Program-made: the position numbers and the translations under genes | From: Yersinia massiliensis | Lineage (GTDB): Bacteria > Pseudomonadota > Gammaproteobacteria > Enterobacterales > Enterobacteriaceae | Assembly (NCBI RefSeq): GCF_003048255.1 | Contig: NZ_CP028487.1 | Location: 3,162,001 to 3,226,000, forward strand | Direction of reading: 5' to 3' | DNA: 64,000 bases | The notes under the pieces: model-generated | Seen by the model: the letters and a program-made list of their open reading frames with translations, nothing else | Databases searched by the model: none | What the model was told of the DNA's origin: nothing | Shown here: positions 18,924-30,233 of the stretch, in pieces | Layout: each line of letters opens with the position of its first letter | Numbering within the stretch: position 1 is the first letter of the stretch

Positions 18924-19331
18924 TTGCCTGTCCCCCACACTAGCCAACGTCTGATCAACTTGTAGGAAATCTCTTTTTTTGTTGGTAATCGCGATATTCA
19001 AGAATTATCTGTGTAAAATCCGCGCTCTTAAGCAAGACTTTTCTGGTACGAAGGCCTATCAGCCAACGATTATTCTAGATAAGAATATGCATATTGCATT
19101 AATAAGCTGAAGATTTGTTTGACTGATATATATTACAAAATATCTGTGAATATGTTTCTCATGGCTTTACTAATAGATGCATTTAGAGCGCATCTTTATT
19201 TATGTTGGGTATAAATTCAATTTGATAAGCTTATTAATGTCGAATTTGCCCATAGGCAAACTGGTGGCGTCTAGTCGCTAACTTAACTTATACTCGTACC
19301 ACTTTCTGGACATGCTGAGGAGCAAAGTAAC

Positions 19332-20894
19332 ATGGGTTCAAGCAGTGCTTTCTCACGCAATATTTTATCCAGACGCCATCTTGTAAAAAAAAGTGTCATC
19401 TTTGCACTCGGTTTCTTTCTCTGTTTTGTCATCATTACTTTGTTATTACTGTATCGCAGCAGCGAACGTAAACTCACAACACAAAGTGATCACATTATTT
19501 CTTACTCGACTCAGTTTCTAAATGAACTGACAACAACAATGTCTCAGCTTATACCACTGAGCGCTAAAAGTTGCGAGCAAGCCAGCCCCAGTCTTCACTA
19601 TCGAGCTGCATTTACAAATGGTGTGAGGGCATTCTTATTAGTCCGAAATAATAGAGCATATTGCTCCTCGGCAACTGGGGAGATGGATGTTCCGAGCAGC
19701 GTGCTATACCCAAAAATTAATTCATATCAACCGTTGGATTTCAAAATTCAACAAGGCACCCCAATGATGCCAAGTAAACCGGCTATTGGTGTTTGGCTGC
19801 GTGAGGCGGGTCGCGGTAATAACGGAGTATTGGCGACATTAGAATTAACATTGCATCCCTATTTACTGCTGAATTACTCGAATACTCAAGTTAACGGCCT
19901 CGCCATTATTATTGATGAGTTAGCTGTAACAACCTTTGATTCTAAAGTCATCCCACTTAGCCAATTACCCGCCAAACCGGCGCGCGAGGTGCAAGTCCCC
20001 GGCTACCCTATTAAGGTTTTGATTTACCATACCAGTTTGACAGCAGATGATATTCGCATGACCTTATTAGGTGGCCTATTGCTGGCAGGTTTGGTCGGTA
20101 TTTTGGCTTATTACATTTTAGTGGCGAGCCAAAGTGCCGAAGCTGAAATTTTACGCGGTATCCGCCGTGGTGAATTCTTTGTTGAATATCAACCCGTATT
20201 CCGTTCGCAAGACCGCACATTAACAGGGCTAGAGGCGCTGATTCGTTGGAGACACCCCATTGAAGGGCGAATCTCACCGGAACTTTTTATTCCCTACGCG
20301 GAAACTCAGCATTTAATACAACCACTGACTCGGCACTTATTTGATTTAATCATCAGAGACAGTGAATTAATTGCAAGTCACATTCCAGTCGGCGCTAAAC
20401 TTGCCTTCAATATATCTCCTGTTCATCTGGTTGATGATGACTTCCGTAAAGATGTCAGCCAAATGTTGCAGCGATTGAATACTGATATCTTCTCCCCTGT
20501 ATTCGAGATTACTGAACGAGGCATGGTTGAAGAAGAATTGGCTATCGAACAATTTGCGTGGATGCGTTCACAAGGCGTAAAAATCGCGGTCGATGACTTT
20601 GGCACTGGTCATAGCGCCCTAATCTATTTAGAACGTTTTACGTTAGATTATATTAAAATTGATCGTGGGTTTGTCAGTACTATCGGTATTAATACCGTGG
20701 CTGCACCGGTATTAGACGCCGTCTTAATGTTGGCTAATAAGCTGAATATTGAAACCGTGGCTGAAGGCGTTGAAACTGAGCAGCAACTCCACTATTTAGC
20801 ACAGCACGGTGTTAACTACTTGCAAGGTTATTTGCTCAGCAAACCATTATCCGTTGAGGACTTAATCAGATTTTGTGATCAACAAAATACCTAA
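19332..20894 (+). CDS. pdeN: Cyclic-di-GMP phosphodiesterase PdeN (Rtn), CSS-EAL type
   Basis: A 520-residue membrane enzyme that degrades c-di-GMP. One membrane helix lies at about 22-41 and a second at about 244-265. Between them is a periplasmic CSS-motif sensor (Cys81 and Cys111-Ser-Ser), which in this family is redox-controlled through DsbA/DsbB. The EAL domain follows: EAL at 301-303, FNIS, DDFGTG with Asp421-Asp422, KIDRGFV and VAEGVET. All catalytic motifs look intact. The position before yejA matches E. coli rtn. Confidence 0.94.
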   Translation: MGSSSAFSRNILSRRHLVKKSVIFALGFFLCFVIITLLLLYRSSERKLTTQSDHIISYSTQFLNELTTTMSQLIPLSAKSCEQASPSLHYRAAFTNGVRAFLLVRNNRAYCSSATGEMDVPSSVLYPKINSYQPLDFKIQQGTPMMPSKPAIGVWLREAGRGNNGVLATLELTLHPYLLLNYSNTQVNGLAIIIDELAVTTFDSKVIPLSQLPAKPAREVQVPGYPIKVLIYHTSLTADDIRMTLLGGLLLAGLVGILAYYILVASQSAEAEILRGIRRGEFFVEYQPVFRSQDRTLTGLEALIRWRHPIEGRISPELFIPYAETQHLIQPLTRHLFDLIIRDSELIASHIPVGAKLAFNISPVHLVDDDFRKDVSQMLQRLNTDIFSPVFEITERGMVEEELAIEQFAWMRSQGVKIAVDDFGTGHSALIYLERFTLDYIKIDRGFVSTIGINTVAAPVLDAVLMLANKLNIETVAEGVETEQQLHYLAQHGVNYLQGYLLSKPLSVEDLIRFCDQQNT

Positions 20895-21106
20895 TAAAGC
20901 AGCATGCACACCGCCAGTCGTTGTTGTTGCACTCTTTTCGATGAGCCGATACTAGTCAGTCGCTCAGGGAGTGGACACGGCAAGGCCACCGAGATAACTC
21001 GTCGTATAGATATTGTTGGCTTAATGTTTGCGTTAAGCCCCTGCAAACTGGTAATTTCGTTTAAGATTATTATTATCTGAATGAAATGCAGGAGATCACT
21101 ACTAAT

Positions 21107-22915
21107 ATGTTGTTACGCCTATTTGCTACCTTGGCGCTTTCTGCCCTGAGTTTTGGCCTACAGGCTGAAACCATAAAAGAAGGTGTCTCTTTTGCCATAC
21201 TGGGCGAACCTAAGTATTCATCAGATTTTAGCCATTTCGATTACGTCAATCCGGCTGCGCCTAAAGGCGGGGATATTACCCTAGCCACCATTGGCACTTT
21301 TGATAACTTCAATCGCTATGCCTTGCGTGGCAATCCGGCTATCCGTACTGAAAGGATATACGATTCACTTTTTGGCACTTCAGACGATGAGATCGGTAGC
21401 TTTTACCCGTTAATCGCAGAATCTGCCCGTTATGCCCCCGATTTCAGTTGGATTGAAGTTGATATCAACCCTCGAGCCCGTTTTCATGATGGCGAGCCTA
21501 TCACGGCCCAAGATGTCGCGTTCACATTCAATAAATTCATGACTGAGGGCGTGCCTCAATTCCGCCTCGCTTATAAAGGTGTACAGGTAAAGGCCATTTC
21601 CCGTTTGACGGTACGTTTTGAATTCCCTGAGCCCGATAAAAATAAAATGCTGGGCTTGTTTGGTTTGGTCGTGCTGCCCGAACATTTCTGGAAAAACCAC
21701 AAACTCAGCGATCCTTTGAGTACGCCCCCCGTGTCTAGCGGGCCATATCGCATTGGCAAATACAAAATGGGCCAATATGTCACTTATGAGCGGGTGAGAG
21801 ATTACTGGGCCGCTAATTTGCCGGTCAATCGCGGGCAATATAATTTTGATACCATTCGTTATGACTACTATTTAGATGACAAAGTGGCGCTGGAAGCATT
21901 TAAAGCAGGTGCTTTCGATTTCCGCGAAGAGAGCTCACCGAAAAGTTGGGCAACACAATATGCCGGTGGCAATTTCGAAAAAGATTACATTATTAAACAG
22001 GATGTTATTGATAGCTCCGCGCAAAACACCCGTTGGTTAGCATTTAACGTCCAGCGGCCTATTTTTAGCGACCGGCGGGTTCGCCATGCACTAACACTGG
22101 CTTTCGATTTTGACTGGATGAATAAAGCTTTCTATTTCAACAGTTATCAGCGCACGAATAGTTTCTTCCAAAATACCGAATATGCGGCAAAAGGTTATCC
22201 TGACAGCGCTGAGCTGGCTTTGTTAGCGCCACTTAAAGGCAAAATCCCGCCGGAAGTGTTTACCCAAATTTATCAGCCACCACAAACTGATGGCAGCGGT
22301 GATTCGCGGGATAATCTGTTAAAAGCACGCGAGTTGCTAAGCGAAGCCGGCTGGGAAGTGAAAAACCAGAAACTGGTGAACAGCAAAACGGGCAAACCGT
22401 TCGAATTTGAATTGCTGCTCCTCAGTGGCAGTAACTTCCAATATGTTCAGCCGTTCAAGCATAATTTGCAGCGTTTAGGCATTACGATGAATGTACGTGA
22501 AGTCGACAGTTCTCAGTTCCTGAGCCGCCTGCGCAGCCGTGATTACGACATGATCCCAACAGTTTATGGCGCGTTCCCCTACCCTAGCTCCAACCTACAA
22601 ACGTGGTGGAGTTCAGCGTATGTCGATTCCACCTACAACGCCTCTGGCATCAAAGATCCGGCCATTGACGAATTGATTGAGCAGATTGTCAAACATCAAG
22701 AACAACCCGAGGCACTGCTGTCACTCGGCCGCGCTCTCGACCGTGTGCTGACGTGGAACTATCTGATGATCCCAATGTGGTACTCCAACCATAGCCGCTT
22801 TGCCTATTGGGATAAGTTCTCAATGCCTGCGGAACGCCCCACCTATTCGCTTGGATTTGATAGCTGGTGGTTTGATGTCAACAAGGCAGCCCGTCTGCCA
22901 ACAGAACGTCAATAG
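21107..22915 (+). CDS. yejA: ABC transporter substrate-binding protein YejA
   Basis: A 602-residue periplasmic oligopeptide-binding protein of the SBP_bac_5 family. It is the binding component of YejABEF, which imports peptides and microcin C. The signal peptide is MLLRLFATLALSALSFGLQA. An earlier ATG at 21086 is in frame, but the CAGGAG ribosome site at 21089-21094 lies inside that extension, so 21107 is preferred. It heads the yejABEF operon; yejB follows after 9 bases. Confidence 0.95.
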   Translation: MLLRLFATLALSALSFGLQAETIKEGVSFAILGEPKYSSDFSHFDYVNPAAPKGGDITLATIGTFDNFNRYALRGNPAIRTERIYDSLFGTSDDEIGSFYPLIAESARYAPDFSWIEVDINPRARFHDGEPITAQDVAFTFNKFMTEGVPQFRLAYKGVQVKAISRLTVRFEFPEPDKNKMLGLFGLVVLPEHFWKNHKLSDPLSTPPVSSGPYRIGKYKMGQYVTYERVRDYWAANLPVNRGQYNFDTIRYDYYLDDKVALEAFKAGAFDFREESSPKSWATQYAGGNFEKDYIIKQDVIDSSAQNTRWLAFNVQRPIFSDRRVRHALTLAFDFDWMNKAFYFNSYQRTNSFFQNTEYAAKGYPDSAELALLAPLKGKIPPEVFTQIYQPPQTDGSGDSRDNLLKARELLSEAGWEVKNQKLVNSKTGKPFEFELLLLSGSNFQYVQPFKHNLQRLGITMNVREVDSSQFLSRLRSRDYDMIPTVYGAFPYPSSNLQTWWSSAYVDSTYNASGIKDPAIDELIEQIVKHQEQPEALLSLGRALDRVLTWNYLMIPMWYSNHSRFAYWDKFSMPAERPTYSLGFDSWWFDVNKAARLPTERQ

Positions 22916-22924
22916 GGGGCCGTT

Positions 22925-24025
22925 GTGGGCGCATATTTGTTACGGCGGCTGTTGCTGCTCATTCCCACGCTGTGGGCGATTATCACTATCAACTTCTTTA
23001 TCGTGCAAATCGCTCCGGGTGGGCCGGTTGATCAAGCGATCGCCAATATTGAGTTAGGTCACTCCGGCACCTACAGTTCAGGTGGGGGGGGCGATGGATT
23101 AGGCGGGGCCAAAGTTGGCCTGAATGCCACTCAAGTCGGCGACAGCAACTATCGTGGCTCTCGGGGATTGGACCCAGAAGTGATTGCTGAGATCAAACAG
23201 CGCTTCGGTTTTGATAAACCGTTGCATGAACGCTACTTCGATATGTTGTGGAGCTATGTGCGCTTTGATTTTGGCGACAGCCTTTTCCGTGGCGAATCCG
23301 TTGTCTCGTTGATTAAGCACAGTGTGCCCGTCTCCATCTCACTCGGGTTGTGGAGCACGCTGATTATCTATTTGGTATCCATTCCCTTGGGGATTAAAAA
23401 AGCGGTACGTAGTGGTACGGCCTTTGATACTTGGAGCAGTGCCATTATCATCGTCGGCTATGCTATCCCGTCGTTTCTATTCGCTATTTTGCTGGTGGTG
23501 CTATTTTCGGGAGGCAGTTATTTTGATTGGTTCCCGCTACGCGGTTTGGTTTCCAGTAATTGGGACACGCTGCCGTGGTACAGCAAAATCACTGACTATT
23601 TATGGCATATCACCTTACCTGTCTTGGCGACGGTGATTGGTGGCTTTGCCACATTGACAATGTTGACCAAAAACTCCTTCCTCGATGAAATCCGCAAACA
23701 ATATGTGGTGACCGCCCGCGCTAAAGGGTTACCTGAGGAAAAGATCCTGTATCGCCATGTCTTCCGCAACGCCATGTTGCTGGTTATCGCGGGTTTCCCA
23801 GCCACCTTTGTCAGCCTATTCTTCACCGGTTCACTGTTGATCGAAGTGATGTTCTCACTGAACGGTTTAGGGTTACTGGGCTATGAAGCCATCTTGCAGC
23901 GGGATTATCCGGTGATGTTTGGCACGCTTTATATTTTCACGCTGATTGGTTTGCTGCTCAATATTGTCAGCGATATCACCTATACCTTGGTTGACCCACG
24001 AATTGATTTTGAGAGCCGCCAATAA
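22925..24025 (+). CDS. yejB: ABC transporter permease YejB
   Basis: A 366-residue inner-membrane permease of the peptide/nickel family. It begins with GTG ([10 protein letters not shown]). The EAA-type loop that contacts the ATPase is near [11 protein letters not shown] glycine-rich loop in the periplasmic part ([11 protein letters not shown]) is more variable than in E. coli. Its TAA overlaps the ATG of yejE (TAATG), indicating coupled translation. Confidence 0.95.
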   Translation: MGAYLLRRLLLLIPTLWAIITINFFIVQIAPGGPVDQAIANIELGHSGTYSSGGGGDGLGGAKVGLNATQVGDSNYRGSRGLDPEVIAEIKQRFGFDKPLHERYFDMLWSYVRFDFGDSLFRGESVVSLIKHSVPVSISLGLWSTLIIYLVSIPLGIKKAVRSGTAFDTWSSAIIIVGYAIPSFLFAILLVVLFSGGSYFDWFPLRGLVSSNWDTLPWYSKITDYLWHITLPVLATVIGGFATLTMLTKNSFLDEIRKQYVVTARAKGLPEEKILYRHVFRNAMLLVIAGFPATFVSLFFTGSLLIEVMFSLNGLGLLGYEAILQRDYPVMFGTLYIFTLIGLLLNIVSDITYTLVDPRIDFESRQ

Positions 24026-25050
24026 TGACAGGGTTAAGTGCAATTAATCACGCCCGCTGGGCACGCTTTTGTCAGAATCGCCGTGGCTACTGGTCGCTGT
24101 GGATTTTCCTGACGCTGTTTATTATCAGCTTGTTTGCCGAGCTGATCGCTAACGATAAGCCCCTGCTGGTGAACTATCAGGGCAAGATTTATATGCCCTT
24201 TATGGCCAATTACAGTGAATCGACTTTTGGTGGCATTTTAACCACCGCCGCCGATTATCAAGATCCTTACGTGCTTAGCCGAATCAAAAATAACGGCTGG
24301 GCTATTTGGGCACCAATCCGTTTTAGCAATAACACGATTAATTTCGCCACAGACAAGCCCTTCCCTTCACCGCCAAGCCGCACCAACTTATTGGGGACTG
24401 ACAGTACCGGCGGTGATGTTTTAGCGAAAGTCATTTATGGGTTTCGTATTTCGCTGTTATTTGGCCTGACACTCACCTTGATCTCCAGTGTGATTGGCAT
24501 CTGTGCCGGTGCGATACAAGGCTATTACGGTGGTAAGGTTGATCTGTGGGGCCAGCGATTTATTGAGGTTTGGTCTGGCATGCCAACGCTGTTTTTAGTG
24601 ATTCTCCTCTCCAGCGTGGTGCAGCCGAATTTCTGGTGGTTATTAGGCATCACCGTGTTATTTGGTTGGATGGGACTCGTCGGTGTCGTCCGCGCAGAGT
24701 TTCTGCGCACGCGTAATTATGACTATATTCGTGCAGCTCGCGCGATGGGCGTACGTGATCGCACAATCATGTCTCGGCATATGTTGCCCAATGCGATGGT
24801 CGCGACATTAACCTTTTTGCCCTTTATTTTGTGCGGTTCGATAACCACGCTGACCTCGCTGGACTTCCTTGGGTTTGGCTTGCCGATGGGTTCCCCCTCA
24901 TTAGGTGGGCTGCTATTAGAGGGCAAAAATAACCTTCAAGCCCCTTGGCTGGGTATCACCGCATTTCTGGTGCTGGCGGTGCTGTTATCCCTGTTGATTT
25001 TTATTGGCGAAGCAGTTCGTGACGCCTTTGATCCTAGTAAGGTGTACTGA
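24025..25050 (+). CDS. yejE: ABC transporter permease YejE
   Basis: A 341-residue second permease subunit of YejABEF. The N-terminal helix is followed by a periplasmic segment, then the DPP/OPP-type transmembrane domain with the EAA-like loop IRAARAMGVRDRTIM. It starts within the yejB stop codon and ends one base before the yejF start. Confidence 0.95.
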   Translation: MTGLSAINHARWARFCQNRRGYWSLWIFLTLFIISLFAELIANDKPLLVNYQGKIYMPFMANYSESTFGGILTTAADYQDPYVLSRIKNNGWAIWAPIRFSNNTINFATDKPFPSPPSRTNLLGTDSTGGDVLAKVIYGFRISLLFGLTLTLISSVIGICAGAIQGYYGGKVDLWGQRFIEVWSGMPTLFLVILLSSVVQPNFWWLLGITVLFGWMGLVGVVRAEFLRTRNYDYIRAARAMGVRDRTIMSRHMLPNAMVATLTFLPFILCGSITTLTSLDFLGFGLPMGSPSLGGLLLEGKNNLQAPWLGITAFLVLAVLLSLLIFIGEAVRDAFDPSKVY

Positions 25051-25051
25051 T

Positions 25052-26644
25052 ATGGCGACGTCTCCACTTCTGGATATTCAAAACCTCAGTGTTGCATTTC
25101 GCCAAGCTGGCATTGACCGCGAAGTGGTTCGCGAACTGTCATTGCAGGTGAATGCCGGTGAAACACTTGCGTTGGTGGGTGAGTCAGGCTCAGGTAAAAG
25201 TGTCACTGCGTTATCGATTTTGCGTTTACTGCCCTCGCCGCCCGTGGTCTATCCAAGTGGCGATATTCTGTTTGCAGGCCAATCACTACTTCATGCCGAT
25301 GAACCGACGCTGCGGGCCATTCGCGGTAATCAGATCTCCATGATTTTCCAAGAGCCGATGGTATCTCTTAACCCACTACACACTATCGAGAGACAGTTAG
25401 CTGAAGTTCTGTCACTGCATCGTGGCATGCGCCAAGAAGCCGCCAGAGCTGAAATCATTCAGTGTCTTGACCGTGTCGGCATTCGTCAGGCTAAAAGCCG
25501 ATTAGCGGATTTCCCGCATCAGCTTTCCGGCGGGGAGCGCCAGCGGGTGATGATTGCCATGGCAGTATTGACTCAACCTAAGTTACTGATTGCCGATGAG
25601 CCAACTACCGCACTGGACGTCTCAGTACAGGCCCAAATTTTAAATTTGCTGAAAGAGTTAAAGCAAGAAATGGGCATGAGTTTGCTGTTTATCACTCATA
25701 ACCTGAATATTGTGCGCAGGCTGGCTGATAACGTCGCTGTAATGCGTGAAGGCCGTATCGTTGAACACAATAGCCGCCAAGCGTTGTTCAGTGCGCCACA
25801 GCACCCTTATACGCGTCAGTTATTGGATGCTGAACCGCAAGGTGATCCTTTACCTCTCACCGCGGGTCTTGCGCCACTGCTGCAGGTAAAAGATCTGCAA
25901 GTGGCTTTCCCTATCAGACGTGGCTTGTTACGGCGCACGGTCGATCACCACTACGCTGTGAAGAAGCTTAGTTTTGAGTTGAAACCCGGTGAAAGTTTAG
26001 GGTTGGTGGGTGAGTCTGGATCAGGCAAAAGTACCACAGGGTTAGCTTTGCTGCGCCTACTGCCTTCAACGGGTGAGATATGGTTTAGCGGTCAACCGTT
26101 ACACCGTTTTACATCAAAACAGATGTTGCCTTACCGCAGCCGCATTCAAGTTGTGTTTCAAGACCCATACTCAGCGCTAAACCCACGTTTAAATGTGCAG
26201 CAAATTATTGCTGAAGGACTCGAAGTGCACCAGAGGCTCAGTGCCGCACATCGTGAGCAACGGGTTATTAAGGCCATGGAAGAAGTGGGGTTAGATCCTG
26301 TAAGCCGCTATCGTTACCCAACGGAATTCTCCGGAGGCCAGAGGCAGCGTATTGCTATTGCGCGCGCTTTAATCCTGCAACCTCAATTGTTGATCCTTGA
26401 TGAGCCAACCTCATCATTGGATAAATCAGTACAGGCACAGATTTTGACGTTGCTCAAATCCCTGCAGCAACGTTACCAACTCAGTTATCTGTTTATCAGC
26501 CATGATTTACAAGTCGTGCGTTCGTTATGTCATCAGGTGATTGTGCTGAAGCAAGGGGAAGTCGTGGAGCAAGGTGACTGTCATGAAGTCTTTGCTGCAC
26601 CCAAAGAGCAATATACGCAGCAACTACTCCAATTCACAGATTAG
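25052..26644 (+). CDS. yejF: ABC transporter ATP-binding protein YejF (double ATPase)
   Basis: A 530-residue fused ATPase with two nucleotide-binding domains. Each has Walker A GESGSGKS, a signature (LSGGERQR and FSGGQRQR) and Walker B (LLIADEP and LLILDEP). It drives peptide and microcin C import. A longer frame opens inside yejE at 25004, but the MATSPLLDIQNLSV start at 25052 directly follows the yejE stop and matches the family length (529 in E. coli). Confidence 0.95.
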   Translation: MATSPLLDIQNLSVAFRQAGIDREVVRELSLQVNAGETLALVGESGSGKSVTALSILRLLPSPPVVYPSGDILFAGQSLLHADEPTLRAIRGNQISMIFQEPMVSLNPLHTIERQLAEVLSLHRGMRQEAARAEIIQCLDRVGIRQAKSRLADFPHQLSGGERQRVMIAMAVLTQPKLLIADEPTTALDVSVQAQILNLLKELKQEMGMSLLFITHNLNIVRRLADNVAVMREGRIVEHNSRQALFSAPQHPYTRQLLDAEPQGDPLPLTAGLAPLLQVKDLQVAFPIRRGLLRRTVDHHYAVKKLSFELKPGESLGLVGESGSGKSTTGLALLRLLPSTGEIWFSGQPLHRFTSKQMLPYRSRIQVVFQDPYSALNPRLNVQQIIAEGLEVHQRLSAAHREQRVIKAMEEVGLDPVSRYRYPTEFSGGQRQRIAIARALILQPQLLILDEPTSSLDKSVQAQILTLLKSLQQRYQLSYLFISHDLQVVRSLCHQVIVLKQGEVVEQGDCHEVFAAPKEQYTQQLLQFTD

Positions 26645-26752
26645 TGATACGGGGAAAAAGAGCGCCAACATACCGAACCGACGATATCGTCGATGTCGGT
26701 GATCAATAAAAGATGTCGGCCTATCATTGGCACCGATATGGGCTCTATCGCT

Positions 26753-27103
26753 TCAGAAGGGATAAAGTGCCGTCATGGTTTCAGCAATAGCCACGCCAAC
26801 ATCTTTTAGGCGACACATGGTCGCGCTTTCATCTTGCCGATGCACGAAGAGGCAAGGCTCACCTTCCCATTCAACAATCGCTGAGTCCACTTGTATCTCT
26901 TGAAGCGAGAGGTGAAGCCGCTGCATGATAATTTGTGCATGGTAACCATCGTGGCTGAGTAGTTTCAGCCCCATCAAGTCATTTTGTGTATCGTCTATCG
27001 CCGCCGTCAGTGGTATCGGTTCAACGTTGACCCCGATAAAGCCAGATAACCAACGGTAACTTTGCGGCAGACGATGTACTACCGAAAGTTGGATATTATT
27101 CAC
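26753..27103 (-). CDS. yejG: YejG family protein, unknown function
   Basis: A 116-residue soluble protein that matches E. coli YejG (114 aa) in position and style (MNNIQLSVVHRLPQSYRWLSGF). No catalytic motif is visible. It is convergent with yejF, 108 bases away. Confidence 0.88.
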   Translation of the reverse strand: MNNIQLSVVHRLPQSYRWLSGFIGVNVEPIPLTAAIDDTQNDLMGLKLLSHDGYHAQIIMQRLHLSLQEIQVDSAIVEWEGEPCLFVHRQDESATMCRLKDVGVAIAETMTALYPF

Positions 27104-27779
27104 GTGTTTTTCCTAGTCAAAATAAAATTTTAAAACTTAAAAAGGCACTACAAAGACTCACACTGACTAAAGTTATAGTCGCTAAGTTGTCATTGTGCCT
27201 GATTCAAACCTCATCAAAACACAACCTTGATAACAATTTAGAAACTTAAATATAACAATGCTATTTTTGCGTTTTTTTTAATCTTCACTCAACCCGTTCT
27301 GCCAAGGTTGAAATTTCAGGTTTGGGATTTAGATCCCATTTTTCGTTATATTTATACCTTTACGACGATCATCTCAACCATTTTATTGCAAACGCGTTAC
27401 CTAACCGCCGTCAAAAATTTACATTTAAGGAACAATTCTTGCGTTATCTAGTGCTATCGCGGATATTTAATTAATTGATAAATATATAAATTAATGAATA
27501 TTTGTTACCTGCTGAATGACAGAATTATCTGATAAGAATCCACAATAACTATTTTCGGATTATTTATGTTGTCGCTTAAAAAGTTAACAATATGTGTCTA
27601 AACATCACTATGCAATGAATAATGATACGCATGCTTATAATATTGATTAAGCGCAATAAACAGGGGGGGTATCACTTGCCATCACTGTTATTTTTAACAA
27701 AATAAGTGAGAGGATCGCGGGGTTAATCGGCAGGATTGAAGCGGGGAAACATGTCACGTTTCCCCTAATGTGCTCTTGA
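27104..27779. other. 676-base AT-rich gap between yejG and bcr
   Basis: No ORF with a convincing start was seen. It contains the yejG promoter region and a run of seven G at about 27663. A hairpin GGGGAAAC / GTTTCCCC (27743-27765) lies 15 bases after the bcr stop and may end the bcr transcript, though without a clear T tract. An unannotated small RNA cannot be excluded. Confidence 0.5.
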
Positions 27780-29024
27780 TTATGACGTCTTCACCGCCAC
27801 TTTATGTGGGCGGCTGGCATAGAGATAAAGCAGCATGGCAATAGCAATACAAAATGCCATTGAGATCACCATCGGCCAGGCACTGTGCGAGGATACCATC
27901 GACAACAGTGTTCCCACTACCGCACCGATACCAAAGCGTAACGTCCCCGCCAGAGATGAAGCCGTCCCAGCCATGTGTGGGAAATCATCCAGAATAACCG
28001 CCATGGCATTCGAGGTGATCATTGCAATGCAACCGACGTAAGCCGCCACTCCCAGAACCAAGGCCCAGAATCCCATGCCCGTGGCACAAACCACCAGCAG
28101 CCAGATCCCCATCACAAATTGCACCAACATGCCAAATCGGAACATTTTTAGCGCACCGAAACGGCGAACATTGCGGCTATTAATCAGTGTCATCAAGAAT
28201 AAAAAGACAATATTTAGCGCGAAGTAATAGCCGAAATTCTGTGGTGAAACGCCGTTTAACTCGATATAGACAAACGGACCGGCACTGAGGAATGAGAACA
28301 TCCCAGCAAAAGAGAAACCACTGGCCAGCATATAACACAGCACCCGCTTATGGCGGAATAACGTGCCGAAGTTACCGATGGTAGTGCGCAGATGGAACCG
28401 TTGCCGTTTCTCTTTGGGTAACGATTCTTTGATATAGAGTGCAACCAGAATAGCACCGACTAATGCCGCACCTGCCATTGTCCAAAAGATGGCATGCCAG
28501 CTAAACCACACCAGCAATGCGCCCCCAATAATCGGAGCCAACAACGGGGCGATAGTCATCACCAACACCACAAAAGACATCATTCGGGAGAAATCGTCTT
28601 TGGTGAACATATCTCGCATCAAGGCATTGATGACTACACTGGCTGCGGCGGCGGATAAGCCGTGCAGGAAGCGCATATTAATCAGTTGTTCAACCGATTG
28701 CGCCATGGCACAAGCCATACCCGCAAGCGCAAAGATTAACGTCCCCCAGAAGATGACCGGCTTACGCCCTAGGCTGTCTGCCATCGGGCCATAAAACAGC
28801 TGCCCAATAGCAAACCCGAGCACATACGCACTGAGTGTCATCTGTACCGCACCACTCTCTACGCCAAATTCTTGCGCAATGATCGGCATACTCGGCAAAT
28901 ACATATCGATGGCCAAAGGCATCAACATCGACAACAAACCGAGAATAAAGATTAAACCAAAGTGGGATGTGCGGTTTTGCGCTTCATTTTGATTAGGGGC
29001 AAGCACGGTTAACAACTCCTTCAA
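27780..29024 (-). CDS. bcr: Bicyclomycin resistance / multidrug efflux protein Bcr
   Basis: A 414-residue major facilitator of the DHA1 drug:H+ antiporter group, with twelve hydrophobic segments. Motif A between helices 2 and 3 is [12 protein letters not shown], and motif C is present as [12 protein letters not shown]. coli Bcr (396 aa) exports bicyclomycin and sulfonamide and also transports cysteine. The N-terminus is about 15 residues longer than in E. coli. The order bcr-rsuA is conserved. Confidence 0.94.
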   Translation of the reverse strand: MKELLTVLAPNQNEAQNRTSHFGLIFILGLLSMLMPLAIDMYLPSMPIIAQEFGVESGAVQMTLSAYVLGFAIGQLFYGPMADSLGRKPVIFWGTLIFALAGMACAMAQSVEQLINMRFLHGLSAAAASVVINALMRDMFTKDDFSRMMSFVVLVMTIAPLLAPIIGGALLVWFSWHAIFWTMAGAALVGAILVALYIKESLPKEKRQRFHLRTTIGNFGTLFRHKRVLCYMLASGFSFAGMFSFLSAGPFVYIELNGVSPQNFGYYFALNIVFLFLMTLINSRNVRRFGALKMFRFGMLVQFVMGIWLLVVCATGMGFWALVLGVAAYVGCIAMITSNAMAVILDDFPHMAGTASSLAGTLRFGIGAVVGTLLSMVSSHSAWPMVISMAFCIAIAMLLYLYASRPHKVAVKTS

Positions 29025-29055
29025 TAACGGATAGCAAGGGATCTTGACTGTAAGC

Positions 29056-29080
29056 CGTGTGGGTACAACTTACCCACACG
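29056..29080 (-). terminator. 10-bp hairpin between rsuA and bcr
   Basis: CGTGTGGGTA / TACCCACACG with a 5-base loop lies 16 bases after the rsuA stop and 32 bases before the bcr start. It could attenuate read-through from rsuA into bcr; no T tract is seen. Confidence 0.55.
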
Positions 29081-29095
29081 ACAACAGCATCCCTA

Positions 29096-29803
29096 TTACA
29101 GATGGGGAGCGCCTACGCTAGCAATCTCTTCTGCCGTCAGTGGGCGGTATTCTCCAGGTGCCAAATCGTCATCAAGTTTCATCGCGCCAATTCGTTCGCG
29201 GTGCAATGCTACCACTCGATTACCGACAGCCCCAAACATGCGTTTTACCTGATGATAGCGCCCCTCGCTAAGGGTCAAACGCACCAACTGCGGCTCGATA
29301 ATCTCGAGTTGAGCGGGCTTGGTCAAAGAGGTTTCATTGTGCAATTGCACGCCGTCAGCAAATTTCTGCGCCGTATCATCTGCCACTGGATGTTCCAGCG
29401 TCACTAAATAGGTTTTTTCGCAGTGATGGCGCGGTGAAGTAATCCGGTGCGACCACTGACCATCGTCAGTCATCAGCACTAATCCGGTGGTATCGATATC
29501 TAACCGCCCAGCGGCATGGAGTTTGTATGCCACAGGCTCATCAAGGAAATAAAGAACCGTCGGATGATCTGGGTCTTCTGTCGAACACACATACCCCTGC
29601 GGCTTGTTCAGCATAAAGTAACGTGGCCCAAGGGTTTGTTGTAATGGGTTACCATCGAATCTCACGTCGTGCTCAGGTAACAACTTCATCGCACCCGTTT
29701 TGACCACTTCGCCATCAACTGTGACTCGTTTGGCCCGCAGTTCACACGCGACTAACGCACGGCTAACACCCAGTTGCTGAGATAAAAACTTGTCCAATCG
29801 CAT
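29096..29803 (-). CDS. rsuA: 16S rRNA pseudouridine(516) synthase RsuA
   Basis: A 235-residue enzyme that converts U516 of 16S rRNA to pseudouridine. An S4 RNA-binding domain ([18 protein letters not shown]) is followed by the catalytic domain, with the aspartate in [28 protein letters not shown] is the usual RsuA-family C-terminal motif. The open frame extends 50 residues upstream to 29953, but that part has no family similarity. The gap up to radD at 30234 is divergent promoter DNA with a hairpin TCGTGCC / GGCACGA at 29829-29849. Confidence 0.95.
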   Translation of the reverse strand: MRLDKFLSQQLGVSRALVACELRAKRVTVDGEVVKTGAMKLLPEHDVRFDGNPLQQTLGPRYFMLNKPQGYVCSTEDPDHPTVLYFLDEPVAYKLHAAGRLDIDTTGLVLMTDDGQWSHRITSPRHHCEKTYLVTLEHPVADDTAQKFADGVQLHNETSLTKPAQLEIIEPQLVRLTLSEGRYHQVKRMFGAVGNRVVALHRERIGAMKLDDDLAPGEYRPLTAEEIASVGAPHL

Positions 29804-30233
29804 TGAATCTATTTTGCCTGTTGTATTGTCGTGCCATTGACAGGCACGATACCCGCCATCACACCAACCCAAAACGGAATAGTGCTCATAATGCGGTATG
29901 AAAGAATGAAATAATAAAGTGGTATAGGGGAAAATCATTTGCTGCCTAACCAACCTGAAACATCAGTATAGCGGCGGTTGCGCTATCAGCCTAGGAACAG
30001 TTACTCAAAAAAACACGCGATTAAGAAAGGCTATCTCTTTGTTTTCACATCACGCACTCTGGCTGTACCTCGCTAGCCGCTCATGACTCTCGCATCAGCT
30101 ATCGCTGGTAGGCATAATAATAGAAAGTTTTTCGTGATCGGGAGAGATAAATGTCACTAATACAATGCACAAAATTGTTGCAAATGGTGAATAGGTCAAC
30201 CGCGATAAATCACTTAGCTGGGCAGACGATTTA
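29804..30233. other. Divergent promoter region rsuA-radD
   Basis: A 430-base gap without a convincing gene. A 7-bp-stem hairpin (29829-29849, loop ATTGACA) lies in the rsuA leader. No known operator was recognised. Confidence 0.5.

Noticed and set aside
29804..29953. 50-codon extension of RsuA
   Set aside because: The conserved S4 domain begins at MRLDKFLS (29803); the extension has no family similarity.
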